Assembly (NCBI GenBank): GCA_037043455.1
Contig: JAWPHD010001425.1
Span: 1 to 64,000 of the forward strand
DNA: 64,000 nucleotides
Direction: 5' to 3'
Source: Cyrtodaria siliqua
Lineage: Eukaryota > Mollusca > Bivalvia > Adapedonta > Hiatellidae
The position numbers and the translations under genes were made by a program. The notes under the pieces are model-generated. The model was not told where the DNA came from. It saw nothing but the letters and a program-made list of their open reading frames with translations, and searched no databases. Of the stretch, positions 21,388-32,105 are shown piece by piece. Positions within the stretch are counted from its first letter, which is position 1. Every line of letters begins with the position of its first letter.

Positions 21388-22096
21388 ACAATATGCGATT
21401 CAACGATTTTGATGGACTTTTTGTGGAGTGTTGGAGACGACCTCTGTGGAAATGACCACTTCCCCATATTTCATGAAAATATCGGCCCTCCACTTAAAAA
21501 AACCCCCGCAACGATGGATACTTCGCAATGCTGATTGGACTACGTTTCAATTTCTTTGCGAGGAACAATTAAAACCTTCCGTTTTCGAGGATGTCGAAGA
21601 TGCAACTTCTCTTTTTACCAAAACTATTCATGATATAGCTGATCAAACTATTCCAAAAACCTCGACAAATCCAAAACGCCCACATAAACCATTGTACAAC
21701 GATGACTGCAAAAAGGCAATCAGCGATCGTAAAGATGCATTAAATAATTTTAACTTGCGGCCAACTCAGACAAATTTAGATAACTTTAGAGTTTTTTGTG
21801 CGAAAGCCCTTCGTTCTATTAAAGATAGCAAGAGGGAATCCTGGAGATCTTATGTCTCTAGTCTGAATTCTCGCTCATCTCTTAAGAAGACATGAGACAT
21901 GGTCCGGAAAATAAGTGGTAAAGGTAATTCTAGTTCTGTAAATCATCTTAAAACAGATAATGGAGATATAAAATCTGTCGAAGATATTACAAACACTTTG
22001 GCAGAAACTTTTTTCAAAAGATTCTTCTTCTGAAAATTGTCAACCAAATTTTCTGAAAAATAAGAAACTAAAAAAAACAGAGGAAGCTGAACTTCA
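21388..22096 (+). pseudogene. Jockey-type ORF2: linker region
   Basis: After a frameshift in the AAAAAACCCCC run (about 21500) the frame 21428-21895 carries the linker (WILRNADWTTFQFLCEE, RKDALNNFNLRPT, IKDSKRESWRSYV). A TGA at 21893 and further stops follow, with recognisable residues (KISGKGNSSSVNHL) up to the first nested insertion. Confidence 0.8.
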
Positions 22097-22548
22097 TATG
22101 TGTCTCAACTTATTCGTTTTTCAAGAGCTTGTACTCGAATTGGGTTGACTTTAATATTCGTGGCTTTCTAGGCTATTTTTTTTTTGTATTATATTTACAC
22201 GAGCATATTTGTGTTTTATTTATATTGCCTATTGATGCTGCCTTGTTGGTTAGAGATTAGATCATGGCGGGGATTTCTTTATTTACACTGTCCTGTTTTA
22301 ATGGGATGACAGTAGGGTAAGTGTGAGGTTTGGTGCACCCTAGAACCGGTTTAAACCCACAGTGGCCTTTGTTGCCACTGACCCTTCCAAGGCGGTAGCC
22401 CTATTGTCAACCCTTTTGTGTTTGTGATGTCGTTTGCATTTTTTATTACTTTTGCCTTCTCGTTTGTCTGTTTGCGTGTTTGTTTTTGTGTTTTGTGGTT
22501 GACTGTCGTCCTTGAATGCTGCTTTCCCTGTCCGATATTTTTATCTTT
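22097..22548 (+). mobile_element. Nested PLE-2 insertion in the Jockey-type element
   Basis: A PLE-2 fragment starts inside RT coding (VSQLIRFSRACTR), is internally deleted, and carries the tail landmarks to GTCCGATATTTTTAT. It is flanked by CTTCA at 22092-22096 and 22549-22553, a probable 5-bp target duplication. Jockey coding resumes after it. Confidence 0.75.
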
Positions 22549-22553
22549 CTTCA

Positions 22554-22776
22554 AGTCAAAAAACTTGGAGAAATACAATAAACTATTCAATCTCAAAGAA
22601 CTTGGAGAGTCCGTTAAAAAGGCTCATGATACATCAGCTGGTCCTGATGATATCCATTATCAATTATTAAAACATTTACCTGAATCCTGTCTCTCTACCC
22701 TTCTTGATATATTTAATAAGGTTTGAGTGACGGGAAACTTCCCCGATTCTTGGCGGGAAGCAATCGTTATTCCAGT
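22554..22776 (+). pseudogene. Jockey-type RT, fingers region
   Basis: Resumed coding: KAHDTSAGPDDIHYQLLKHL, the conserved AxGPDxI motif opening Jockey-group RT, then STLLDIFNKV, a stop, and GNFPDSWREAIVIPVPK. Confidence 0.8.
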
Positions 22777-22782
22777 CCCAAA

Positions 22783-23356
22783 AAATGAGATATAGGGTCC
22801 TATAGAAACCACTGCGTCCGAGCGCAATGGCATCGTAGGTCCGCATTGTACTTCAAACAAGGACTTGATAATACAATGAAAGAGACAAAAAACAACAGAA
22901 AGGGTGTGAAGACAGGGTTACCGACTTGGAACGGTCAGTAGGCAATAAGGCCTACTGGTTAGCTTGAATCAATTTTATATGCGCACAATCCTCGCTATTA
23001 TCCCGTCTTCAGCGCCCAAATAGACAAGACAGTGTAAACAAAACTACATCCCATAAAAAGGAAAACAAGGACTTGATAATATAATGAAAGAGACAACAGA
23101 CAACAGAAAGGGTGGTGAAGACAGGGTTACCGACTTGGAACAGTCAGTAGGCAATAAGGCCTACTGGTTAGCTTGAATGGATGTTATATGCGCACAATCC
23201 TCGCTATAATCATCCTGTCTTCAGCGCCCAAATAGACGACAGTGTAAACAAAACTACATCCCATCAAAAGGAATTCTAACATTAAAGTCCACATCCAGAG
23301 AAACTAACTAAAGAAACACATACAAAATAATAAACATCTCAGGATGTATCCAGAAT
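22783..23356 (-). mobile_element. Nested PLE-1 insertion with internal duplication
   Basis: The minus-oriented PLE-1 3' region is flanked by CCCAAA at 22777-22782 and 23357-23362, a target duplication. Inside, the block from AAGGACTTGATAATA to ACATCCCAT (about 200 bases) occurs twice in tandem (22858 and 23066). It splits the Jockey RT between VIPVPK and the NYRPIAL motif. Confidence 0.8.
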
Positions 23357-23362
23357 CCCAAA

Positions 23363-24340
23363 CATGGAAAGGATCATACGGACCCAATAAATTATCGCCC
23401 AATCGCTTTAACGAGTTGTATATGTAAAACCATGGAACGAATGATTAATGAGAGACTCGTTTGGTACCTGGAGTCCAACAAACTGATAACAAAGTATCAA
23501 AGTGGATTCCGGCGCCATCGAGAAACAACAGACGATCTCATTCGATTTGAATCGTTTATTAGGGTAGCTTTCATAAAAAAAGAACATATAGTCGCTGTAT
23601 TTGTTGACTTGGAAAAAGCTTATGATACTGCATGAGAGTACATATTATGAATGATTTTCATGACCTTGGTCTTAGAGGCCGATTACCCATTTTTATAGAG
23701 AAATTCTTAGATGATAGACAGTTTCATGTCCGAATGGGTTCAACCCTCTCTGATATTCATGAACAGGAGATAGGTGTTCCACAGGGCAGCATACTCTCTG
23801 TCACGCTTTTTAATATAAAGATTAACAGTATAGCAAAATGCATCAATCCAGGCGTGGATTGTTCTCTATATGTTGACGACCTTGTTATATGTTATCGTGC
23901 AAAAAACATGAATACTATTGAGAGACAATTACAACAATGTCTCAATAAACTTCAGACCTGGTCTGATGAAAATGGTTTTAAATTTTCTAAATCTAAAACC
24001 AATTGTATGCATTTTTGTCAACTACGCAAACATCACGAAAACCCTCATCTTACACTGGGCGGTTCACCTTTACTAGTAGTGGATGAGACAAAATTGCTAG
24101 GTCTTATTTTTGACCGTAAATTAACGTTTATACCACACCTTAAATATTTGAATGCCAAATGCCTTCAATCTATTAACTTACTTAAAGTAGTTGCAAACAT
24201 TAATTGGGGAGCAGATCGAAAAGTACTCTTCCGACTTTACAGATCTCTTATCAGATCCAAGATGGACTACGGCTCAATAGTATATGGATCGACTCGCAAG
24301 TCATATTTGCAGATGCTCGATCCTTCAGTATACCATTAAA
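23363..24340 (+). pseudogene. Jockey-type RT, palm and thumb
   Basis: NYRPIALTSCICKTMERMI, QSGFRRHRETTDDL, AVFVDLEKAYDTA (first catalytic Asp), a TGA, then a 235-codon stretch (23632-24339) with IGVPQGSILS, the LYVDDLV catalytic motif (residues 79-85 of that stretch), SKSKTNCMHF and LLGLIFDRKLTFIPHL. It ends after GSIVYGSTRKS, before an RNase H-like or C-terminal region, which the 51-bp minisatellite replaces. Confidence 0.85.
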
Positions 24341-24410
24341 TTACAATCTAACCCTTCAAATCCAACATTCGATACTGGTTAGTTCTAATTATGAACCTCT
24401 TTTTGATCAA

Positions 24411-24985
24411 AAACGTAAGCGTAGGTATAAACATGAAGGCCACTGTTGTGGGAGACATTGTCAATGTAAGCGTAGGTATAAACATGAAGACCACTGTTGT
24501 GGGAGACACTGTCAGAGTAAACGTAGGTATAAACATGAAGACCACTGTTGTGGGAGACACTGTCAATGTAAGCGTAGGTATAAACATGAAGACCACTGTT
24601 GTGGGAGACACTGTCAGAGTAAACGTAGGTATAAGCATGAAGACCACAGTTGTGGGAGACACTGTCAGAGTAAACGTAGATATACACATGAAGGCCACTG
24701 TTGTGGGAGACACTGGCAATGTAAGCGTAGGTATAAACATGAAGACCACTCTTGTGGGAGACACTGTCAGAGTAAACGTAGGTATAAGCATGAAGACCAC
24801 AGTTGTGGGAGACACTGTCAGAGTAAACGTAGATATAAACATGAAAACCACTGTTATGGGAGACACTGTCAATGTAAGCGTAGGTATAAACATGAAGACC
24901 ACAGTTGTTGGAGACACTGTCAGAGTAAACGTAGATATAAACATGAAGACCACAGTTGTGAGAGACACTGTCAAAGTAGACGTAG
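24411..24985. repeat. 51-bp minisatellite, about 11 copies
   Basis: The unit includes GTAGGTATAAACATGAAG and CACTGTTGTGGGAGACACTG. Period 51 (for example GTAGGTATA at 24421 and 24472). Because 51 is divisible by three and the unit lacks stops in several frames, it creates long spurious frames on both strands (24204-24992, 24348-25040, 24391-25113). Confidence 0.95.
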
Positions 24986-25053
24986 GTACTAAACGTAGGT
25001 ATTCCCCGTTCGGGAAGCAAAATGTCACAGGGCTAGACACATGTGCAGCCAGA

Positions 25054-25130
25054 TCGGGGCTCGAAACCCGGGACCTTCGGACTACCGTTCCGATGCTCTA
25101 CCGACTGAGCTAGCCGGCCGGACAATGCAA
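25054..25130 (-). repeat. tRNA-like sequence inside 3' LTR
   Basis: GTCCGGCCGGCTAGCTCAGT opens an acceptor/D-arm with A-box TAGCTCAGTCGG. TCGGA/TCCGA forms an anticodon stem with loop ACGGTAG, then a B-box-like GGGTTTCGAGCCC. C at the position before the presumed anticodon and an extra T in the B-box argue against a working tRNA. Confidence 0.6.
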
Positions 25131-25306
25131 CATCAATATACCTGTTAGATATCCATAACCGTGACACACTCCCCCTACAGACTGAAATTCGTCCTCGAAT
25201 TTCCATGGGTACAGAGAATCATTTGCATGTTTTCTCGAAGTTTACTCAGTCACGGTCCCCCGTTGGGCGCCAATTGTCACAGGGCTAGAAAAATGTGCAG
25301 CCAGAC

Positions 25307-25382
25307 CGGGGCTCGAGCCCGGAACCTTCGGACTACCGTTCCGATGCTCTACCGACTGAGCTAACCGGCCGGACAATGCAAC
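25307..25382 (-). repeat. tRNA-like sequence inside 5' LTR
   Basis: Same as the other LTR but with TTAGCTCAGTCGG and a better B-box region (CCGGGCTCGAGCCCCGG). It would be a Pol III-type internal promoter if functional. Confidence 0.6.
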
Positions 25383-25418
25383 ATCAATCTACCTGTTAGA
25401 TATCCATAAACCGTGACA

Positions 25419-25443
25419 CATAGCGCCCAACGGGGGACCGTGT
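25419..25443 (+). promoter_or_regulatory. Second PBS-like sequence, opposite orientation
   Basis: TAGCGCCCAACGGGGGACCG follows the same LTR on its outer side and reads on the plus strand, mirroring the minus-strand site at 25254-25272. Probably a relic of a neighbouring or inverted element. Confidence 0.5.
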
Positions 25444-26055
25444 ATGTGACCCAGGTCTTGTATTTTGCCTTGTAGTATTAGTATTGTAGTATTGGTGGAT
25501 GCTAACCTAATGTACCGGAACAGAGTTATAGCGTAGTATTTATAGTCTGTTCCAATGTTTACCTTTACTGGCTTATAATGTCCAGTCGGTGTATGTTGAT
25601 AAATATATACTCGTCATGAGCGATTGAGTGAGTGAGCGATTATATTGCATGCTGGGTCCTAACACCAATTCCCGCCAAACTAATCAATTCTCCGCACTTA
25701 TCCTCTGTCTGACTGACAAACAACACCTTACAAATGGTATTGTTGTGATACATGTAAACGTATCTTTGTTCTATCACGTGAGTGATAGAAAGCCTTCTTA
25801 GTGATAGAAAGCCTCCGTAGAATACTACGAACTCTACTTCGAGTCTGGTAAGACATTGTTTGTTGTATATATTATGTTTAAAATGATGAAATACCGCCGC
25901 GTGGGTTTTGTATCGTATTTGTCTTGTTTGTCTATGTTCCGAGTCTTGTATATTAAGTATTCGTTTTGTATTGTTTTAGGTTTATGTCGTATATTGTTGA
26001 ATCTACCCTTAATAAACCCACGATCCCCGGCAGAAAGCGTTGTCGTATTTGTAAC
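25444..26055 (+). mobile_element. LTR-like family C, copy 1
   Basis: Begins TGTGACCCAGGTCTTGTATT and ends near CCCCGGCAGAAAGCGTTGT and TAACCCCGACA, with CTTAATAAACCCACG as a polyadenylation-like signal close to the end. The same block lies inverted at 56084-56698. TG start, polyadenylation signal and size fit a solo LTR. The frames at 25834-26080 are unremarkable. Confidence 0.55.
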
Positions 26056-26075
26056 CCCGACATCCACAAGCTCAC

Positions 26076-26222
26076 ACTAAAATAACGGTTTTAACGTGAA
26101 AACACATAAATAGAATAACAGAAATAGGCGAATACTAAAATAACGATTGTAACGTGAAAACATATAAATAGAATAACAGAAATAGCCGAAGACTAAAATA
26201 ACGGTTGTAAGATGAAAACATG
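26076..26222. repeat. 58-bp tandem repeat, 2.5 copies
   Basis: ACTAAAATAACGRTTGTAAC recurs at 26076, 26134 and 26192 with ATAAATAGAATAACAGAAAT between. Confidence 0.9.
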
Positions 26223-27949
26223 AGGGGAAGACCAAGCCTCCAGCTCCTTTAAAATCAGAAAAGTTGCGAAGTAAAAAAACACCACCACCACCAACAAGAA
26301 CAATATATATAGACTAACGCGACAAGTTATCTAGCATGGCACTTTAGAGCATTATCATGATTTTATGTCAAGGTATCAAAGATATGTGTCGCTTATCTAG
26401 ACCTTTTCCTTATATGTCGACATGTTAAGAGCTTACACGTGGTCCTAATGTCGGATATTACTAACACGACTGAATTATAGTGACGGCAGCTACACGCCAC
26501 CATAGGATCACTTATCATTCTACTTACCTCACTACAGACAAATGCTACTCTAGTATAGTTACCTCATTGGCGCTACATGTTACTCTTGTGTCACAATCAT
26601 CTAGCCTCTGCTTGGCCCTGCACAGCCGACACTGCAAGGCCTCAGTCATACCTGGAACAAGGAGAAGTCAAACATATAGTATTGCTAAGAGTAGTAAAGT
26701 AGATACGAATGTTGCTGAGCAAAACACCATATCCCCTTTTCACACACCCACACAGAAAGTTCAGCACGATACGTCAACTATTAAATATTAAGAACATTGT
26801 ATCTTGTTCAGGTATATCAAATAAAAGACTCGTATTGTATTCCACCCCATTCGCAACTTTTCGTTTACTTCTTCGAAGCATAGCTTGAATTTATCTAGAA
26901 CATCTGGACTAGAAGGTCACTCTATTGGTTACGCCATTCTAGCATTCCCACCAAAACGAATTTGTATTCAAAATCAAAGTTATCATCAACGTTTTGCAAT
27001 GTCATTTGTCCATTTTAACTTTATTTACATGAAAACAGTGATACAACCTTCATTTGTTTTGCAAGTAACAAACATAACAAACATGCAACGCAAATCAAAC
27101 ATTAACACGTGTGGCTAACGGCAATATTGTTTATAAGCCTTCCGTCAAGAAGTCAAGATTTTGAACATACCGGAGGCATGGTCCCGAAGAATGACGGGAT
27201 GGGTCGAGTTTTCAAGATTGTATTCCACCGACAGAATAAATTAAAAGTGAATGAAAAATGAATTTTCTCAAAAACCGTTGATGTATATCAGATACACATA
27301 TATGGCATGTAACTGACCTTGTTCTTCCTACACTGCTGAATGCAAATTGTATTTGTTCAATTTTAAAACATAAATACAGATTAAAACCTTTTATAGTATC
27401 ACAATGTGTGATATTGATGTGAGTACTGTCACTAGTTCAGAGAGTCAATTAGCATTTTTATATTGCTACGCATTATATATATATTTATGTATACCTTATA
27501 ATTTACACTCATAAAGTTACGCTTTGTTTGATGTGTGAAATCATAAACAATTGTATGGAAGTACAAAAGAACACCAGTAAGAAATATTACATCCAATCGT
27601 TTAATAACAGGCACTCATCTAAGATCCACTCTTTATTGAATTGTCGACTTTTAAGTGTCTATCTATCTATAAAATGTATTTTAAAAGTGTTTTACACGTG
27701 ATTTATTATAATAATGTGCTACTAATGTATTGAGTCTGTTAATACTGTAACTGCTTACTCATTTTTAAAGCATTTTTAAATGACTGAATTAAGTTTTAAC
27801 TAGTATCATGATTAGTATTGCTTTCAGTAATAACAGTATTATTTACAAATTTATATACATATTTTGAAGTGGATTTGTTATCATACCACATTGACCGTGT
27901 TAGTAATTATTCAATGTAAATATTCGTTATAGCGGAAAGCATGTGTTTT
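26223..27949. other. No supported gene
   Basis: Two plus-strand frames (26480-26791, 103 codons; 26885-27118, 77 codons) have no recognisable motif or splice context. A 19-bp motif TCCCGAAGAATGACGGGAT at about 27182 recurs inverted at about 49033. Otherwise plain AT-rich sequence. Confidence 0.4.
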
Positions 27950-30713
27950 TGCTGGACTAGGGTCTAGGTTAGCCACGGTGCTGGAATATGGACTGGTCAC
28001 ATTGCTGGACTAAGGTCTAGGTTAGCCACGGTGCTGGAATATGGACTGGTCACATTGCTGGACTAGGGTCTAGGTTAGCCACGGTGCTGGAAAATGGACT
28101 GGTCACATTGCTGGACTAGGGTCTAGATTAGCCACGGTGCTGGAATATGGACTGGTCACATTGCTGGACTAGGGTCTAGATTAGCCACGGTGCTGGAATA
28201 TGAACTGGTCACATTGCTGGAATAGGGTCTAGATTAGCCACGGTGCTGGAATATGGACTGGTCACATTGCTGGACTAGGGTCTAGATTAGCCACGGTGCT
28301 GGAATATGGACTGGTCACATTGCTGGACTAGGGACTAGATTAGCCACGGTGCTGGAATATGGACTGGTCACATTGCTGGACTAGGGTCTAGATTAGCCAC
28401 GGTGCTGGAATATGGACTGGTCACATTGCTGAACTAGGGTCTAGGTTAGCCACGGTGCTGGAATATGGACTGGTCACATTGCTGGACTAAGGTCTAGGTT
28501 AGCCACGGTGCTGGAATATGGACTGGTCACATTGCTGGACTAGGGTCTAGGTTAACCATGGTGCTGGAATATGGACTGGTCACATTGCTGGACTAGGGTC
28601 TAGGTTGGCCACGGTGCTGGAATATGGACTGGTCACATTGCTGGACTAGGGTCTAGATTAGCACGGTGCTGGAAAATGGACTGGTCACATTGCTGGACTA
28701 GGGTCTAGATTAGCCACGGTGCTGGAATATGGACTGGTCACATTGCTGGACTAGGGTCTAGATTAGCCACGGTGCTGGAATATGGACTGGTCACATTGCT
28801 GGACTAGGGTCTAGATTAGCCACGGTGCTGGAATATGGACTGGTCACATTGCTGGACTAGGGTCTATCTTAGCCACGGTGCTGGAATATGGACTGGTCAC
28901 ATTGCTGGACTAGGGTCTAGATTAGCCACGGTGCTGGAATATGGACTGGTCACATTGCTGGACTAGGGTCTAGATTAGCCACGGTGCCGGAATATGGACT
29001 GGTCACATTGCTGGACTAGGGTCTAGATTAGCTACGGTGCTGGAATATGGACTGGTCACAATGCTGGACTAGGGTCTAGGTTAGCCACGGTGCTGGAATA
29101 TGGACTGGTCACATTGCTGGACTAGGGTCTAGGTTAGCAACGGTGCTGGAATATGGACTGGTCACATTGCTGGACTAAGGTCTAGGTTAGCCACGGTGCT
29201 GGAATATGGACTGGTCACATTGCTGGACTAAGGTCTAGGTTAGCCACGGTGCTGGAATATGGACTGGTCACATTGCTGGACTAAGGTCTAGGTTAGCCAC
29301 GGTGCCGGAATATGGACTGGTCACATTGCTGGACTAGGGTCTAGATTAGCCACGGTGCCGGAATATGGACTGGTCACATTGCTGGACTAGGGTCTAGATT
29401 AGCCACGGTGCCGGAATATGGACTGGTCACATTGCTGGACTAGGGTCTAGATTAGCCACGGTGCCGGAATATGGACTGGTCACATTGCTGGACTAGGGTC
29501 TAGATTAGCCACGGTGCCGGAATATGGACTGGTCACATTGCTGGACTAGGGTCTAGATTAGCCACGGTGATTGAATATGGACTGGTCACATTGCTGGACT
29601 AGGGTCTAGATTAGCCACGGTGCTGGAATATGGACTGGTCACATTGCTGGACTAGGGTCTAGATTAGCCACGGTGCTTGAATATGGACTGGTCACATTGC
29701 TGGACTAGGGTCTAGATTAGCCACGGTGCTGGAATATGGACTGGTCACATTGCTGGACTAGGGTCTAGATTAGCCACGGTGCTGGAATATGGACTGGTCA
29801 CATTGCTGGACTAGGGTATAGATTAGCCACGGTGCTGGAATATGGACTGGTCACATTGCTGGACTAGGGTCTAGATTAGCCACGGTGCTGGAATATGGAC
29901 TGGTCACATTGCTGGACTAGGGTATAGATTAGCCACGGTGCTGGAATATGGACTGGTCACATTGCTGGACTAGGGTCTAGATTAGCCACGGTGCTGGAAT
30001 ATGGACTGGTCACATTGCTGGAATAGGGTCTAGATTCGCCACGGTGCTGGAATATGGACTGGTCACATTGCTGGACTAGGGTCTAGATTAGCCACGGTGC
30101 TGGAATATGGACTGGTCACATTGCTGGACTAGGGTCTAGATTAGCCACGGTGCTTGAATATGGACTGGTCACATTGCTGGACTAGGGTCTAGATTAGCCA
30201 CGGTGCTGGAATATGGACTGGTCACATTGCTGGACTAGGGTCTAGATTAGCCACGGTGCTGGAATATGGACTGGTCACATTGCTGGACTAGGGTCTAGGT
30301 TAGCCACGGTGCTGGAATATGGACTGGTCACATTGCTGGACTAGGGTCTAGGTTAGCCACGGTGCTGGAATATGGACTGGTCACATTGCTGGACTAGGGT
30401 CTAGATTAGCCACGGTGCTGGAATATGGACTGGTCACATTGCTGGACTAGGGTCTAGGTTAGCCACGATGCTGGAATATGGACAGGTCACATTGCTGGAC
30501 TAGGGTCTAGATTAGCCACGGTGCTGGAATATGGACTGGTCACATTGCTGGACTAGGGTCTAGATTAGCCACGGTGCTGGAATATGGACTGGTCACATTG
30601 CTGGACTAGGGACTAGATTAGCCACGGTGCTGGAATATGGACTGGTGACATTGCTGGACTAGGGTCTAGATTAGCCACGGTGCCGGAATATGGACTGGTC
30701 ACATTGCTGGACT
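27950..30713. repeat. 53-bp satellite, about 52 copies
   Basis: Unit: GCTGGACTAGGGTCTAGATT, AGCCACGGTG, then GCTGGAATATGGACTGGTCA, CATT. Period 53, about 2.76 kb, identity between units very high. Variants cluster (GTCTAGG versus GTCTAGA, ACTAAGG runs at 29160-29300, GTGCCGG in six consecutive units at 29305-29520). The unit itself looks like two diverged halves, each starting GCTGGA. Confidence 0.98.
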
Positions 30714-30870
30714 AGAGATTGGCCGTGCAGCAGGACTGATAGACTCAAGATAGGTAGCACTGCAGGACGAACTTGTCGGCGCAGCTAGACTAGGAATATT
30801 TCGAACTGCTGAACCGTTGGACTAGTGATAGGTCCAGCTGCTAGACTGACGACAACAGACATTAGGTACA
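30714..30870. repeat. Decayed edge of the 53-bp satellite
   Basis: Phrases such as GCAGCAGGACTGATAG, GCAGCTAGACTAGG and GGACTAGTGATAGG echo the satellite half-unit in degenerate form, as expected at the older edge of an array. Confidence 0.5.
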
Positions 30871-31550
30871 AACACTTACCTGCTTCTAGTAGAAGGATAC
30901 CGACAAGCATCAGGAACGCTACAATAAATCAGTTAATATATGTTTGGTATGATTACACGATTATGCTTGTAAGTATAATTATGCTACTTTTAGCTGGAGG
31001 TTTGCTTCAATTGTAACACGTTCACAGAAACAGTTCGACATCACTACACTACGAGGTTTGAGCATTACCTTTCATACCACATCCAACACATTCTCCAAGA
31101 AGCGAAAACGGGGTTGGCTGAGGTATGAAATAAAACCTTAATTTTAGCTTTAAAAGTTTGCAAATTGAAAATTAAAAATATTTAATAGGTAATTTTAAAC
31201 AGGTTATCTCTTTTTTATTTTTTTATTAAAACATGTTTTTAAACGTATTTTATTGTCGAAATATTCGTTATGAAATCCTGCTAATATGGAATTAAGACGG
31301 GCCACGTTAAAAAATGCACCACTTACAGTTACAGACAATGTTATTTTAAACAATTGAAAAACACTTGACACTAATTTAGATACACCACCCAAAATTAATG
31401 CGTTAAAACTACATTTATGTAAATATTATTGAAAATGGTTATGCCATTAAAATAATGGGGTTTTGGCTATTCAGTGTTAGTTGGAGTAGCCAGTGGACAC
31501 CTTTATAATTGCTAAATCTTAATAAAGTCATTTCAGAAACAAAGTGACTT
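30871..31550. other. Spacer with a CATACC hairpin repeat
   Basis: 31069-31129 has TTTCATACC and GGTATGAAA as facing arms around ACATCCAACAC...GGGTTGG. A similar arrangement occurs at 55068-55130. The rest is AT-rich and unassigned. Confidence 0.4.
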
Positions 31551-32105
31551 CTATAGTGACTTGATTCACAAACTTTGTAAGATCCTTGGTCATCATCACT
31601 TTCATACAGTCTTTATTAAACGTGTTAAACAGTTTAAATAAAGAGGTTATGACCCTATCATTTTGCAACGCACTGTTCACTGTATGCTTAGTGTTGACCC
31701 ATTTACAGTTCGCCGCTATACTTTCCTCTTTGAGTGTACCGGTGACCTGACAGATTGGACGGTTACGTTTGATGTTGTCTCCAATCTTGTCTGCTCCTAA
31801 TGCTTTATTCTTTTATTGCTCCGGATTTGCCAAGTCGAGTTCTTGCTTTGTGAAGTTTTAGGATTTTGTTTTGTTTTATTAATATTAATATACCCATGAT
31901 CTTGTCAGACCCTTTAATTTCCGAAGTTTATAGATCAAATCTCCATAGAATAACGGTTGTGATATCCCTATTCGCAGACATGTTGTTGGCTACTGAGCAG
32001 TTGCATTGTGGCTTTCTATGATTTGTTCTATTCATATATACATGATTATACGTGTGTTATACTTAGTTTGCCTATTAATGCTACCTTGTATGAGCCATAT
32101 TATCA
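31551..32105 (+). pseudogene. PLE-2 RT C-terminus and tail
   Basis: Broken plus-strand translation KILGHHHFHTVFIKRVKQF, RGYDPIILQRT and SVDPFTVRRYTFLF corresponds to the RT C-terminus at 35010-35321. Tail landmarks follow (TTGTGGCTTTCTATG, TTTGCCTATTAATGCTACC). Truncated before the usual 3' end. Confidence 0.7.

Larger units (their letters stand above)
25023..25418 (-). mobile_element. Miniature LTR retroelement (TRIM) with tRNA-like LTRs
   Basis: Minus orientation: 5' LTR 25275-25418, primer-binding site TGGCGCCCAACGGGGGACC (about 25254-25272, two bases after the LTR), a 108-bp internal remnant, polypurine tract TGTAGGGGGAGTG, 3' LTR 25023-25166. LTRs are 144 bp each, begin TGTCACGG and end CTGTGACA, and are roughly 93% identical. 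Each contains a tRNA-like sequence. The internal part, with a GAGGACGAATTT phrase before the tract, looks like a deleted Gypsy-type element. No coding capacity; a 5-bp target duplication was not found. Confidence 0.8.

Noticed and set aside
24204..25113. Long open frames on both strands (up to 262 codons) with regular 17-residue repeats
   Set aside because: They are created by the 51-bp minisatellite, which is stop-free in several frames at once; no start context or conserved domain.
25023..25418. Two functional tRNA genes
   Set aside because: The anticodon loop lacks the invariant T before the anticodon, one B-box has an inserted base, and both copies sit in LTR context; treated as tRNA-like LTR parts.
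26480..26791. 103-codon plus-strand gene
   Set aside because: Low-complexity Ser/Thr/His composition, no motif, no promoter or polyadenylation context visible.
27950..30713. Possible CRISPR-like array
   Set aside because: Units are contiguous 53-bp repeats with no unique spacers, in a eukaryotic genome; it is a satellite.
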